27,178 bases of DNA. It comes from Schoenoplectus triqueter. Its lineage: Eukaryota > Streptophyta > Magnoliopsida > Poales > Cyperaceae. The DNA lies in NCBI GenBank assembly GCA_964058805.1, contig CAXKVV010000545.1, forward strand, positions 1 through 27,178, given 5' to 3'. Position 1 is the stretch's first letter, and every line of letters starts with the position of its first letter. This document shows, in pieces, positions 10,303-19,535 of this stretch. The position numbers and the translations under genes were made by a program. A model generated the notes under the pieces. The model was not told the DNA's origin. It saw only the letters and a list, made by a program, of their open reading frames with translations, and made no database searches.

Positions 10303-10451
10303 CTGTTAGAACAAAATCTTCTGATGTCAAAATTTGTATGTTGTAATCTATATATTTCAAAGATTTAGTGTACATCTAATTTTGTGAATTATGATACATT
10401 CAAAATTTGAATGGTTCAGATGACGTTAGAACAATGAATTTTGTACTCCTT

Positions 10452-10620
10452 CAAAAAAATAGTAAAAAAATTTTAAAAAATATAAAATTTGATCATCAAG
10501 AAGATTTTGACATAAAGATCATATTTAACGGTTTAAATCATTCATTTAAATTTTAAAATATGAGATATAAGCGTGAAGTACGAAGTACAAGTATTTTGTG
10601 CTTCATAAGGCACATTAGCA
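10452..10620 (-). mobile_element. Foldback MITE, one arm (family A-like)
   Basis: The arm runs from AAATAGTAAAAAAATTTT through ATAAAATTTGATCATCAAG to TGTGCTTCATAAGGCAC. It matches the right arm of the complete element at 26104-26503 in order and orientation. Only a vague, decayed partner arm can be seen to its left. It ends at a (TC)n(TA)n(CA)n microsatellite, as other members do. Confidence 0.6.

Positions 10621-10687
<67 letters not shown>
10621..10687 (+). repeat. Compound microsatellite (TC)n(TA)n(CA)n
   Basis: About 8 TC units, about 18 TA units and about 7 CA units run without a break. It borders the MITE arm to its left. Confidence 0.97.
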
Positions 10688-10688
<1 letters not shown>

Positions 10689-10778
10689 AGCTATATACTC
10701 GCGCATTGCAACAGACTCTTTTATTTAAACATTAAAACATTATAAGATAAAAAAAATTCACATTTATCTAATATTAAA

Positions 10779-11165
10779 TTATAAATTCACCAAATTATAG
10801 AGAAAACCTATAATAAAGATTATATTTAATTTTGGATGAGATTTTTGCACAATATGAGTTAATGATTCATAATTTTTATGGCAAGAAAAGTAAATTATTC
10901 TAACATATATTATCACCATTAATTTCTTACCAAATATGCACAAGGTTGCTAAATAAAAAATAATATTATGAAAATAATAGTATATAAGGGAAAGAAATGG
11001 AGAAAACGAGGGGATCAATGGATGCGATCACATACGTTCGATCAACCAAAAACAAATATTATCCGTTTAATTGAGGGATAAAATGGGTATAATAAAAAAT
11101 TATCATGACCAAAAATTGATCCTTTAATTCTTAGATGCTTTATATAATAGTATAGATAGAGAGAG
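10779..11165. other. AT-rich intron filler
   Basis: No reading frame of any family, and no clear inverted repeat, can be seen between the compound microsatellite and the next MITE. Confidence 0.4.
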
Positions 11166-11403
11166 AGTAGGACTATGGTGTTATGCATAGCACAGATTAC
11201 TCTTGTGTTATGGATCATTTTTTTATTCTCAAAGTCTAAATTATTGATCCGAATCACTCAAAATGATTTACATATAAAAAATTAGTTGGGGGATCAAAAT
11301 TTATATTTTTTTTGAGTTTTTTTTACTATTTTTTAAGATAATTTGAAAATCACTTGATTTAATTATTATGAGCCATTCAAAAGAGGTGATTTTAAATTAT
11401 ATG

Positions 11404-11434
<31 letters not shown>

Positions 11435-11515
11435 TATGAAAATAATTTTAGCAGTTGAGATCAATTATTTAGACTTTGATAACAAATAAATAATTCATAG
11501 TACGAGAGCCTATAA
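11166..11515 (+). mobile_element. Foldback MITE (family B-like), right end truncated
   Basis: The left end, AGTAGGACTATGGTG, follows a (GA)n run. The left arm passes through GGATCATTTTTTTATTC and TTAGTTGGGGGATCAAAA to a palindromic centre near 11390-11435, which also contains an (AT)n run. The right arm returns with TTTAGACTTTGATAAC and AGTACGAGAG, then stops about 50-60 bp short of the expected terminus, where another foldback element begins. It is homologous to 25341-25662. Confidence 0.65.
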
Positions 11516-11523
11516 AATTAAAT

Positions 11524-11638
11524 TTAAGTAGCTCAAATAAAATCTTTATATCATAATCTTGTAGAATATTAATTTTCATCATGTTTGGATTTATTTTACT
11601 ATACTTAATGATTTTTAAAAAATGAACCTTTTTGTCAT

Positions 11639-11676
<38 letters not shown>

Positions 11677-11781
11677 TTAGTGCTATCTTTTAAAAATCAT
11701 TAAACATAATAATTTTTAAACATGATAAAAAATAATATTCTACAAAATTATGATATAAAAATTTTATTTGAGCTATTAAGT
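11524..11781 (+). mobile_element. Foldback element C with (AT)n loop
   Basis: The left arm (11524-11620, with TAGCTCAAATAAAATCTTTA) and right arm (11690-11781, ending TTATTTGAGCTATTAAG) are inverted copies with scattered mismatches. The loop holds an (AT)n run at about 11643-11672. The RNA would fold into a hairpin of about 95 bp. No coding capacity. Confidence 0.75.
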
Positions 11782-11990
11782 TCAAATTTCGAGCATGAAA
11801 AAATAAAATTTAAACAGTTAACGTTTCAGCTAGAAATATAATAAACAAACTCTATATACATATGTATATATATGTACTAAAAGAAAATCGGGATAAATGA
11901 ATAAACATGAAAAAATCATGCTTATTACAGATAGATATTGTATCTATTGCAAATTGTAATGCCCGCTTATATGTAGAAGTCATGACTTAC

Positions 11991-12394
11991 CCGTTGCAGC
12001 TTGTTTTGGAGCAAGATAAGTTTGCATTGCAGCACTCATAGGTAGATGAACTCGAGGGCTCATAATTTTCTAACACTGTGATTTCTCTGCTGATGCTCAT
12101 TTAAGCAGTTATGGACATCGTTGGGTTGCCAACAGAGAAGGTGATGTAGAACCCACTCGATTCAGCTTCTGTATTTGGTGCTTTATCTTTTGGATCATAT
12201 AATCTTAGCTTACGGAATAAATCGTAAACTCTCATCCCCTTCTTAAATCCTTCAACAAATTTTGATTTTATTTTGGAAAGTCCGAGAAGATTTTGGCCAA
12301 CAGCCTGAGTACCAATTGGTTTGCTAGGTAAGGTCGGTGGTAAAGAAAGGAATATAAGTACAGCAACCAACGCAACTAGCCTAATGTTTGCCAT
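11991..12394 (-). pseudogene. Aspartic protease pseudogene, exon 1
   Basis: The start at 12394 (MANIRLVAL) is chosen over upstream in-frame methionines because a TATA box lies at 12465-12474, which puts transcription start near 12440. Residues 1-23 or so form a signal peptide. A propeptide-like region with KFVEGFKKGMRVYDLFRKL follows, then SSGFYITFSVGNPTMSITA and a TAA stop. After the stop the frame continues to YEPSSSSTYECC, a cysteine-bearing segment normally found soon after the first active site. The stretch between is too short to hold the catalytic motif. The exon ends at a good donor, GG|GTAAGT. Confidence 0.8.
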
Positions 12395-12464
12395 GGATCT
12401 AGTTGTAAATTCACTTTGAATGTTTTGAACAAATTGGTGAGAAGAAATAGAACGAACGTAGCCT

Positions 12465-12474
12465 CTATTTATAG
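12465..12474 (-). promoter_or_regulatory. TATA box of the protease pseudogene
   Basis: The minus strand reads CTATAAATAG, a canonical plant TATA box, 71 bp upstream of the ATG at 12394. It implies a leader of about 40-45 nt. It supports the shorter start and suggests that the promoter survived longer than the reading frame. Confidence 0.7.
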
Positions 12475-12691
12475 AAAAAGAGCGAAAGTGGCCTCCCACA
12501 AGAGGATAAGTATTTAGTCCTCAAGATTGAGGAAACAGCAGTATCAGACACAGATATTTCCTTTGTTTCCTCAATACATACGAAAGGTAATCGGGATCGT
12601 TATTATATCATATATTATTTAAGATTCAGTGATTAGATAATTACTTATATATAATCCACTTTGGTCCATTTTAATTGCTCCTCGCAGGTTT

Positions 12692-13000
12692 CACTATAAC
12701 AAAAAAAAAGAAGATATTTTGCAATAGTTGTTGATCAAGTTTAACAACGATTTTTAAACCATTATTAAGGGTATGATAGAAAAGCCTCTAATAACTATTA
12801 CCAAATCCGTAATTAAATCACAAGTTTTCATAATTTTTTTAAATGATCTATAACAACAGTTCTATATCAAAATCGTTGTTAAAGGAATATTTAATATTAA
12901 TTTGGAGCTAAAAACCGTTATTAAATATCTTTTTAACAATAATTCTAACATAAAACCATTGCTAAAGGTCCTATAAAAAGAAATATTTGAATTTTAACTT
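12692..13000 (+). mobile_element. CACTA-type transposon end with subterminal repeats
   Basis: The terminus reads CACTATAACAAAAAA. The next 300 bp carry repeated words on both strands of the type GTTGTTAAA / TTTAACAACGATTTT / AAACCGTTATTAAAT / ACCATTGCTAAAGG, which are typical subterminal transposase-binding repeats of plant CACTA (En/Spm) elements. I did not find the opposite end, so this may be a solo end or part of an element cut by later rearrangement. Confidence 0.6.
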
Positions 13001-13980
13001 CTTTAACTACGAACAAACAGTACATGATATAAAAACATATGATAAAGGATAAACATTGTGACAGAAATTAAGATGTATTAAAAAACTGAAAATGATATAA
13101 AACTTCAAGTTGCGTATATTTTGTGATTCCATTTTTTTTCAAAAACAATTGATGGGTATCCATGTAATGGATTGCACAACAATCACCTTTCTCAATGAAG
13201 TCTACAAAATAAAATATCATAAGCTCTGCATCCATGACACAATAAGAAGTTCACTAAATAATTGATGAGGACAAGAAACAGTCACTTATTTGGACTAATA
13301 TAAAATAACACATTTTCACTAAACAAGTGTCATACCTGTCATCCACGAAACCACAAAACCGTTTTTCAAGGGACGGCGAGCCAAACATTTTTTTTTTTTG
13401 GATAAGAAGCACTTTTACTATGCTATGAATTCAGAAAAGGAATTAATGCATTCCTTACAGAATTAAATGTTTTAAAGGAACCACAAATTATCAAAATAGT
13501 TTCCCAATCAATATTTAGCAAATACATTTTATGAAGCAAAAAAATTCAGTTAGAGGCGCATGAACTTCTTTGCCTTTTTAATTTAATTGCAAGTTAGAAT
13601 TTATTAATTAATAGACATTGTCAATTTATCATTAATCCCCCCCCCCCCCCCAATCCCAATCAACATTTCTTTGAGTTTTGATTATAATCGCCGGCGCTCT
13701 GTTTACTTGGGGCTCAACTCGATGACCAATGAGATTGAACTACAAAAAGTATCCCTTTGTTTATTAAAGATAAAAAAATTCTCTGTAATTCATGGATAAA
13801 AATCAAAATAAAAGAATTATTTGTAAATATTGAATGTTAATAACATTGATTTATATTTAACTACTTGTCAGAAAAATCAGACTTTGATATAATGACAAAA
13901 ATAATACTCCCGATATAAAAAGTCGCAGATTTGAAATTCAGATGAAATCATTTACAAATAATTAAAGATCGAAATTCAGA
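13001..13980. other. AT-rich DNA, no gene seen; may be CACTA interior
   Basis: No transposase or other coding frame can be read. It contains a C15 homopolymer at 13637-13651. It may be the inside of the CACTA-type element, whose far end is not recognisable. Confidence 0.35.
13637..13651 (+). repeat. C15 homopolymer
   Basis: A run of 15 C lies in AT-rich surroundings. Its true length may differ from the assembled length. Confidence 0.97.
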
Positions 13981-14134
13981 CGGCAATAAACAACAACAAT
14001 TAACGGGATGCTAAGAGGCCGTGAATAATTTAAATAATGTGACGGTCCATATTGACGAGATGAGGGGATTACTAACGGAAAAGAACACCGGAGCTGAAAT
14101 AACGATTAAAGACCATGAAGAATCCAAATTTAGC
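13981..14134 (+). repeat. 154-bp dispersed repeat, copy A
   Basis: It matches about 20100-20252 in the same orientation, sharing GAGATGAGGGGATTACTAAC, GGAGCT, ATAACGATTA and ending at TTTAGCA. About four fifths of positions agree. One frame is open in both copies for some 45 codons, but most codon differences change the residue, so I see no sign of protein constraint. Confidence 0.8.
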
Positions 14135-14531
14135 ATCCCTCTTGTTAGGTGTGTAAACTTATACGGATAATATCTGATTGTATTTGTTTTATATTCAAAA
14201 ATTTATGTACGGTTATTGGTTATCTATATCTGAATATCTAAACAAAAAATAATATGAAAATGATTTTCAATTTTAATTATCTGTATTCTAATATTAAATA
14301 TATAATAATTTAACATATAGCATAAAAATAATATTATTTTCTGTTATAGTTAGATAGATAGATATTATGAATTTTAATAATTTAAAATTAATAATATTCT
14401 TTTATTATATATTTAAATAGATTTTATAAATTTTAAGTGAAATTTATATTTATTTTTTATAATATATACACAATATATGCACTCAAATTCGAAAATATTC
14501 ATATTCATATTCGAAATATATAATTATAAAA
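14135..14531. other. AT-rich unassigned DNA
   Basis: Words like GGATAATATCTGATTG and GAATATTCATATTCATATTCGAAATAT recur, as in decayed ends of an intergenic repeat. No gene and no definable termini. Confidence 0.35.
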
Positions 14532-14538
14532 ATTAGAG

Positions 14539-14672
14539 TAGTGCATGGTTGATGTAGTGATCAAACATTTGGATTGTTATCTGTAGGGGCAGGGTTCAAA
14601 CCCTCGTTGGTTCTTTTCTTTATTTCTAAAAAGATTAAGTGGGCAATTGCCTACTACCTCGAAAAAAAAAAA
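14539..14672 (+). mobile_element. tRNA-derived SINE
   Basis: The element starts TAGTGCATGGTTGATGTAGTG, which is box A-like. It contains GGGTTCAAACCC (14590-14601), a good polymerase III box B, 50-60 bp downstream. A short body and an A11 tail (14662-14672) complete it. ATTAGAG occurs directly before it (14532-14538) and again at 14680-14686, so a 7-bp target duplication is likely although a few bases separate it from the tail. It lies 3' of the lipase remnant. Confidence 0.7.
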
Positions 14673-14833
14673 CACAAGTATTAGAGATGATGAGTAAACA
14701 AATTTCATTTTAAATGTAATCTAATGATCCACTTATGTATAAGGAAGATCATGCCACAACCAAATAATTTATTCACTTTGGTAGGTTCATAGAGAGTTGA
14801 GACAGTGAAAATACTCTAATGCAGGATTTCTCT

Positions 14834-15024
14834 CTATATTCCCGTGGTTACGTTGTTGATAATAATCTGATACATTTTTTCTGTTGAATGAACAGCATCC
14901 CAAAACATGTACTTGCTAGGATCCTTGCATGAGCTCTGTCCTTTGCATGATTCTCCTACCTCAAGCATACCAGTCCCGTAGCATTCTTTTGATGACTCAA
15001 TTATGTTAGGATTTTTTTTATGTC
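14834..15024 (-). pseudogene. GDSL lipase remnant, last exon
   Basis: It reads ESSKECYGTGMLEVGESC, then CKDPSKYMFWDAVHSTEKMY and QIIINNVTTGI before TAG (14834-14836). The usual CCGTG is CYGTG here and the usual HPTE is HSTE, so two normally conserved residues are changed. The catalytic Asp and His are kept. The exact 5' boundary of the exon is uncertain by about 26 bp. Confidence 0.8.
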
Positions 15025-15939
15025 CTCTAGTGAAATTCTAATCACAAATTAGATATATTTTGATTTATGTTATCGGTTTTTCAGAGAGACAACAATCCCA
15101 TTAATCACCAGACTCTTTTAACTTTCTAGTGATCTTCCTCTAATCTGATGAAGCAACTAAGAGGACTGATGCATACAGTTTTTGTCTCTTCTGAAATTCT
15201 ATATTAGAGAGATGAATTTCTGTTAGAAGAGGAAAGGGTGCCAGAAAATAAAAAAATGAGGAATTGTATCGAAAACCAACAGTCTCTTTGTATATAATGG
15301 ACGTCCATAACTAAGAGTAGTTATTTCTTAGCGAGTCCATATCAGATCTAAATCTCTCTTAATGAGTTTGCTACTTAATTAGAAAACTGTCTATAGTTGT
15401 GTTCTCCAGGGACCAATAACATAATTGTATTATTATCAAACTTTATATAATTTAGACCATCACTAAATTATAAAGTTATTAATACGCATTCTACACATTA
15501 AAAAGTCTACTTCTCATGACACATATTAAACATGATTAATAATACATAATTTGATCACTTCATAACGGATATAATTTGACAATCTATTATATAATATATA
15601 TTTATTACATATAAGCCCATATATGATGTAATTAATAATAATTAATTCCAACAAATTAAACTTTCAATTCAATTATAATAAAAGAGAAAAAGGATTTTAA
15701 AATCTAAACCGTTAAACGTTGATTGGAAAAATCAATTGTCCTCCTATTTGGTGACCCCAAAATCACCTATCCTCAACATGGTAAGTTTCTGTACCAAAAT
15801 TAAATTTTAAGTATTAGTACAAATTACAAATCCCTGAAAACCTATTGAAATTATGTCACGTCTTGTGAAACAAGGTTGGTTTTCTTCTAACAAACTATGA
15901 TGGTGAGAAGCTGAAACTCAATGATCATTAAAGACATAC
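15025..15939 (-). other. Intron of the GDSL remnant
   Basis: This 915-bp AT-rich intron runs from donor GTATGT at 15939 to a weaker acceptor (CACTAGAG|GAC at 15025) chosen because it keeps phase. An alternative acceptor would be AATTGAG|TCATC near 14998. No embedded element is certain. Confidence 0.55.
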
Positions 15940-16186
15940 CGATTTTTTCTGGATATTTGGTTGCCTCGCTCATAACAGTGAATACATCCAAATAAGCAGC
16001 CCTGACTCCAAGTTTCTCCCTCAGAACCCCAATCTGTGCTCCTAGCTGTGAGTTGAATGAAACAGCCAATTCATTCAATGCATCAACGCACTTATTGGCT
16101 CCAGAAAAAGTTCTGACAATTGGAAGGCAACCCATTGGAGGAACACCAACGAAAACAAATTTCCTGCCACCAAGTCTATGCATATC
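15940..16186 (-). pseudogene. GDSL lipase remnant, penultimate exon
   Basis: The exon is bounded by acceptor AAATCCAG|G and donor ATCG|GTATGT, 247 bp. It reads DMHRLGGRKFVFVGVPPMGC, then LPIVRTFSGANKCVDALNEL, VSFNSQLGAQIGVLREKLG, and AAYLDVFTVMSEATKYPEKI. These segments match the GDSL lipase stretch that follows the Asn block and precedes the catalytic Asp-His exon. There is no stop or frameshift. Confidence 0.85.
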
Positions 16187-16792
16187 CTGGATTTATAGCA
16201 AGTAAAACCAAATTTGTAATGTCATTTGGTTCGCTGCCATTTCAAAACCCAGAATCTAGCAAAATGCCATTGGAAACATTAAGTTTTGGTTAATGCCACT
16301 ATAAACCAAATTTTTTAAGAGAAAAACCATTTCAAGTATAAAATAACGTAATTAAAAATGAAAATACAGAACTTTAATTCAATGACCAAAATACCCTCTC
16401 ATGCTGTATGAAATAATCAAAATCGATTTCGTTTTTGTTCAAAATAAAATATGTCGCTTCTCTCTCTAGTCATATGGCGACCTAGGTGCTCCTCCCATCA
16501 TCGTCGCCGTCTAGCAGACCGTCTCTGCCCTACTCCCCTCTCCACCCTCCTCTTTTGTCCATCCAGTACAGCCTCAACCCTATACCCTTCTATCCGCCCT
16601 CTTCAACAGCGATAGGAGCTGATGATATTTTGGTGCTGATGCCGTCTATTTTAGTGTTGATTCAAATTTAGGGTTTATTTTGAATTTCTTTTATGAATCT
16701 TGTATGAATTCATGCACTGGATGCTATTTTATGAATCTTTGAATCATATATGAAAACTTTGACTAGAAAATGAGTCGCGTATGCAGCCAAGT
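16187..16792. other. Unassigned DNA replacing the 5' part of the lipase gene
   Basis: An AT-rich part (16187-16450) has mirrored words AACCAAAT/ATTTGGTT and repeated AATGCCA. It is followed by a C-rich segment (16455-16620) with proline/serine-rich frames that match no family I know. None of the missing lipase exons is readable here. The C-rich part resembles a leader exon or captured gene fragment in composition only. Confidence 0.4.
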
Positions 16793-17157
16793 GGGCCTCC
16801 CCTTCTTAGATATCACAACATGTAGTGTAAATCTGACATAGATATACATGATGACCATTGAAAAACTAAAAGTACAAAAACAAAAGGAAAGAAAACGTTA
16901 ACAGAAAATTAGCAAGCCCAAATTTGTCAATATAAGATGCAATGACAGAGATTCCATGAATGATTCAGACCAGAAGAGTGAACAGCGCCCAAAAGCATAA
17001 GAACTTGATGCAAGTAAGATTAGCCAACATTTGGAACACGTTCAAAAAATAGGGAAAATTGAAATGATATAAGTGAGATCAATCAAAAAAATTTCAACAA
17101 TGCCTAAGCTTCTTGACTAATTTTTCTTTTCGAAAAATTGCAAGATTAAAAAGAGAG

Positions 17158-17358
17158 ATGAAAGATATTGCTACTCGAATTGAGGAGGCCTTACCAACCA
17201 AATCTGTTGTCCTCACGGCCGCACAGGGCTCCGGTACAAGATTTGACACCTTTAAGCGTTTCGTTAGTCCCACAATGCCGAAACAGAAGGAAAAGATCGC
17301 AGGGAGCGCTTATAAAAGAGGATGGATGGCTACATTGAAAAGCAAAAGACGGGGTTAG
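17158..17358 (+). CDS. Small conserved ORF of the duplicated segment, copy 2 (66 aa, unknown)
   Basis: It reads MKDIATRIEEALPTK to WMATLKSKRRG and is the counterpart of the copy 1 ORF from base 640. The frame is also open upstream to an ATG at 17113, but that part is not shared with copy 1 as protein. One substitution (Thr to Pro) separates the copies. I do not recognise a family. Confidence that it is translated is low. Confidence 0.25.
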   Translation: MKDIATRIEEALPTKSVVLTAAQGSGTRFDTFKRFVSPTMPKQKEKIAGSAYKRGWMATLKSKRRG

Positions 17359-17473
17359 TGCGATATTGCATGGCCTAGGTCAGTGGCCTCCATGGCATGG
17401 GGAGGACTGCTGGCCTACCGTCTGCCCAAGTGGCAGAGTGGACGTCGCAATTTATGTTTGTGGGTGGGTGGGT

Positions 17474-17850
17474 CGGGCAGCAATGCGCCTGATCACCCCT
17501 CAGGGGTGTGGGGTTTGCGTGTGCCCGGGCTGCGAAGCGCCCGGCCTCGCCTGGGGGGTGTGGTGTGTGGGTCCGGGCAGCAAGGCGCCTGGCCACCCCT
17601 GGGGGGTGTGGTGTGTGGGTCCGGGCAGCAAGGCGCCCGGCCCGCCTGGGGGGTGGGGCGTGGGTCCGGCCAGCGAGGCGCCCGGCCCGCCTGGTGGGTG
17701 GGGGTTTGGCGTGGGCCCGGGCAGGCCTCGCCTGCGGGGTGGGGGTGGGGCGTGGGTCCGGGCAGCGAAGCGCCCCGGCCTCGACTGGGGGAGGGGTGGG
17801 GCGTGTGTGGGTCCGGGCAGCGAAGCGTCCGGCGAGGGGGTGGGGGACGG
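17474..17850 (+). repeat. GC-rich minisatellite, copy 2 (short allele)
   Basis: The same unit type as at 956-1730, but with about seven to eight units. The first part, up to about 17657, is identical to copy 1. The later units are fewer and partly deleted, one cut to the short form around 17718-17735. The unit with G-run cluster and CCGGGC/GCCCGG hairpin is kept. Confidence 0.9.
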
Positions 17851-17989
17851 GGAGGCGCTGCGTATTGTCCAAAGCTGATCTATCTTTTTATACCCAGCAA
17901 CATCGACAACGATTAAGTTGTATCGTTATCATATCCATAATCCATTACCGCTAATATTGAAAATGGTGTGGCGTTGAGATAACTTGTGG

Positions 17990-18227
17990 CACCCTAATTA
18001 GTCGTAGAAGACATGATCCTGCGTATCGAAGTCGACATGGTACGAATGGGATTGAGAAGGGTGCATTTCAAATTCCAATCTCCAAGAAGGAAGCAAGCAG
18101 TCTGCATTTAGTGATGGGAAAACAAGCAAAGCCAACCAACTTGGCATGGAGGAGAGAGGAGGCCTGCCATTTCTTATTACCTTGTCTATCTATCTGCATG
18201 AGGGCGGTACACTTTTAGATGATCCAG
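17990..18227. other. Segment present only in copy 2
   Basis: About 240 bp of more balanced composition between AACTTGTGG and GTCAAATGAATATACGC, replaced in copy 1 by about 20 unrelated bases. On the minus strand a short frame exists but shows no family motif. It may be an insertion in copy 2 or a deletion in copy 1. Confidence 0.6.
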
Positions 18228-19214
18228 TCAAATGAATATACGCAATTTTTTCTTTGAAGATAATTTTACATCGAAGTTTCAATTTTTATTATTAATCCAT
18301 AAATTATTTTTTTTTCCCACTACAACACGTGACATTAGACTAGCAGTAATAAATGCCAAAACATTATTTAGACGGTTACATGAAATATTTGCATACAACA
18401 TTAATGAAATTTTGTTCACAATTTCCCAAAACAAAAAAATGCATGCTCCTCACGCATGTTGAGGCCCACACATAATCCTTAACATTTTCAGATGCATGCG
18501 TCCAAAATAACACGAATCTTAATTAGTTAATTATTTTATTTTATCAGTTGGTTAGAACTGTTAGCCGGAGGTTTGTCTCAAACAGACGGTCGAAAATAGC
18601 TTAAAAATGAAGGGTCGCGGCACATCTGCATAACGAAAAAAAAAATGTGAAATAACATTTTAATAATAACATTTTCATCCTTTAGAAAGGAGGAGAAAAA
18701 AATACTAACAACAACAATAATTTTGTGAAAAATGTAGAAATAATAATTCGACATCAGAAAATAGTACCAAATATTTAATAATTTAGCATAAATTTTAAAA
18801 TGACAGTCCTTTTAACTTGTCATTTCTGATTGGGGAAAATAAATTGACAGTCGGTTATTAAGATTTTAAAAAATATATATATTACTAGTCTCACAATTGC
18901 CTATTTTTTCCTTTTGTTGAGAATGAAATAAATTATTATCACATGCAGTGAATTATTTTTAAAAAACTAAAATTTACTTAAAAAAATAAAAGAAAAAACA
19001 TACATATGCTATTCTTCAATTATCTTGCCAAAACAAGACGCTTTTCCATTATCTACTTGAAAAGAAATTGAACAATTGTTTGTCTTTTATTTTTGCAACA
19101 TTTTTTTCAAAAGTTTGAAGCATTATTATCTTTTCATGGATGATATGATTCATTTGTTGCCGGCATTGCTTCTTTCCATCATTTTTCGTCATCCACAATC
19201 ATATTCACTTCGAA

Positions 19215-19535
19215 ATTATGGCATAGTTTACGATTTTCATATTCCAAATCTCCAATCCACCATCTCTTCTATCTGTGGTTATTACTTTCCAATTAACTAA
19301 AAAAAATACACATTTTTCCAGTTTGATTTTCTTTATTCCCGTGCTATAAAAAATTCCTTCTCACTTTATCAATTGTTTTAATCACCCAATATGATAATAA
19401 GAGCATTGACATAAAATATACCAGCATAGCAGAAAGTACTAAGTTCAATATTACTATCCTTCCCGCTATCGACTTGTTTGCATCTATGTTCAAAAATTCT
19501 TAGCGAACAAATTGGAATGGGTATCATCTTTCTTG
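19215..19535 (-). pseudogene. LINE reverse transcriptase C-terminal fragment, copy 2
   Basis: This is the counterpart of 2693-3031, with the same minus-strand order of motifs ending in the GGLEIW block. It has one extra A in the run near 19494-19498, which shifts the frame upstream of the GR..ILNSVLS block. The adjacent copy-2-only segment (19067-19209) may be a further C-terminal stretch of the LINE, but its frame is broken. Confidence 0.7.

Larger units (their letters stand above)
10303..11990 (-). other. Intron of the protease pseudogene, packed with MITEs
   Basis: The donor is GTAAGT at 11990 and the acceptor is TTCTAACAG at 10303, and the phase is kept (AAC GG|G AAT). The intron is 1688 bp, of which most is accounted for by foldback elements (10452-10620, 11166-11515, 11524-11781) and (TC/TA/CA)n or (AT)n microsatellites. 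This is long for the family, where introns are few and often absent. Confidence 0.75.
9478..12394 (-). pseudogene. A1-family (nepenthesin/CDR1-like) aspartic protease pseudogene
   Basis: This is a two-exon remnant of a secreted plant aspartic endopeptidase. The coding length is about 1.23 kb (about 409 codons), close to the family's usual size. It has a signal peptide (ANIRLVALVAVLIFLSLPPT), the pre-catalytic FYITFSVGNP strand, the middle-domain ADTFTF, the linker YYVELTQISVG, and the C-terminal fold with NYVV and SVIGIMAQ. It is broken in several ways. The region that should hold the first catalytic D-T-G-S is deleted and followed by an in-frame TAA. A TAG interrupts the former GILGLGRG..SL region. 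A frameshift precedes the YYVEL segment. The second catalytic motif reads LDTVIT, keeping Asp but losing Gly. The assignment rests on motif order; the exact subfamily is not certain. Confidence 0.85.
14834..16186 (-). pseudogene. GDSL esterase/lipase, 5'-truncated remnant (last two exons)
   Basis: Two adjacent exons of a plant secreted GDSL lipase survive on the minus strand. The upstream exon carries LGGRKFVFVGVPPMGC, the family's block before the last catalytic region. The final exon carries the catalytic Asp-His block as FWDAVHSTEKMYQ (usually FWD..HPTE). The first exons, with the GDS..D.GNN nucleophile block and the oxyanion-hole Gly and Asn blocks, are absent upstream, where unrelated DNA and then copy 2 of the 3.2 kb repeat occur. 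Both surviving exons are open and correctly spliced, so the loss of the 5' part may be fairly recent, or the missing part may lie far away. Confidence 0.8.

Noticed and set aside
13995..14134. Shared open frame in the 154-bp repeat pair
   Set aside because: Most codon differences between the copies change the residue and only a few are silent, and stops occur just upstream in copy A, so protein constraint is not supported.
17366..17954. Equivalent GC-rich frames in copy 2
   Set aside because: Same reasoning; their lengths and ends change with the array.
19076..19300. Plus-strand frame containing LFMDDM, resembling an RT active site
   Set aside because: The reliable LINE motifs in this segment are on the minus strand and the rest of the plus frame has no RT blocks, so the match is probably chance.
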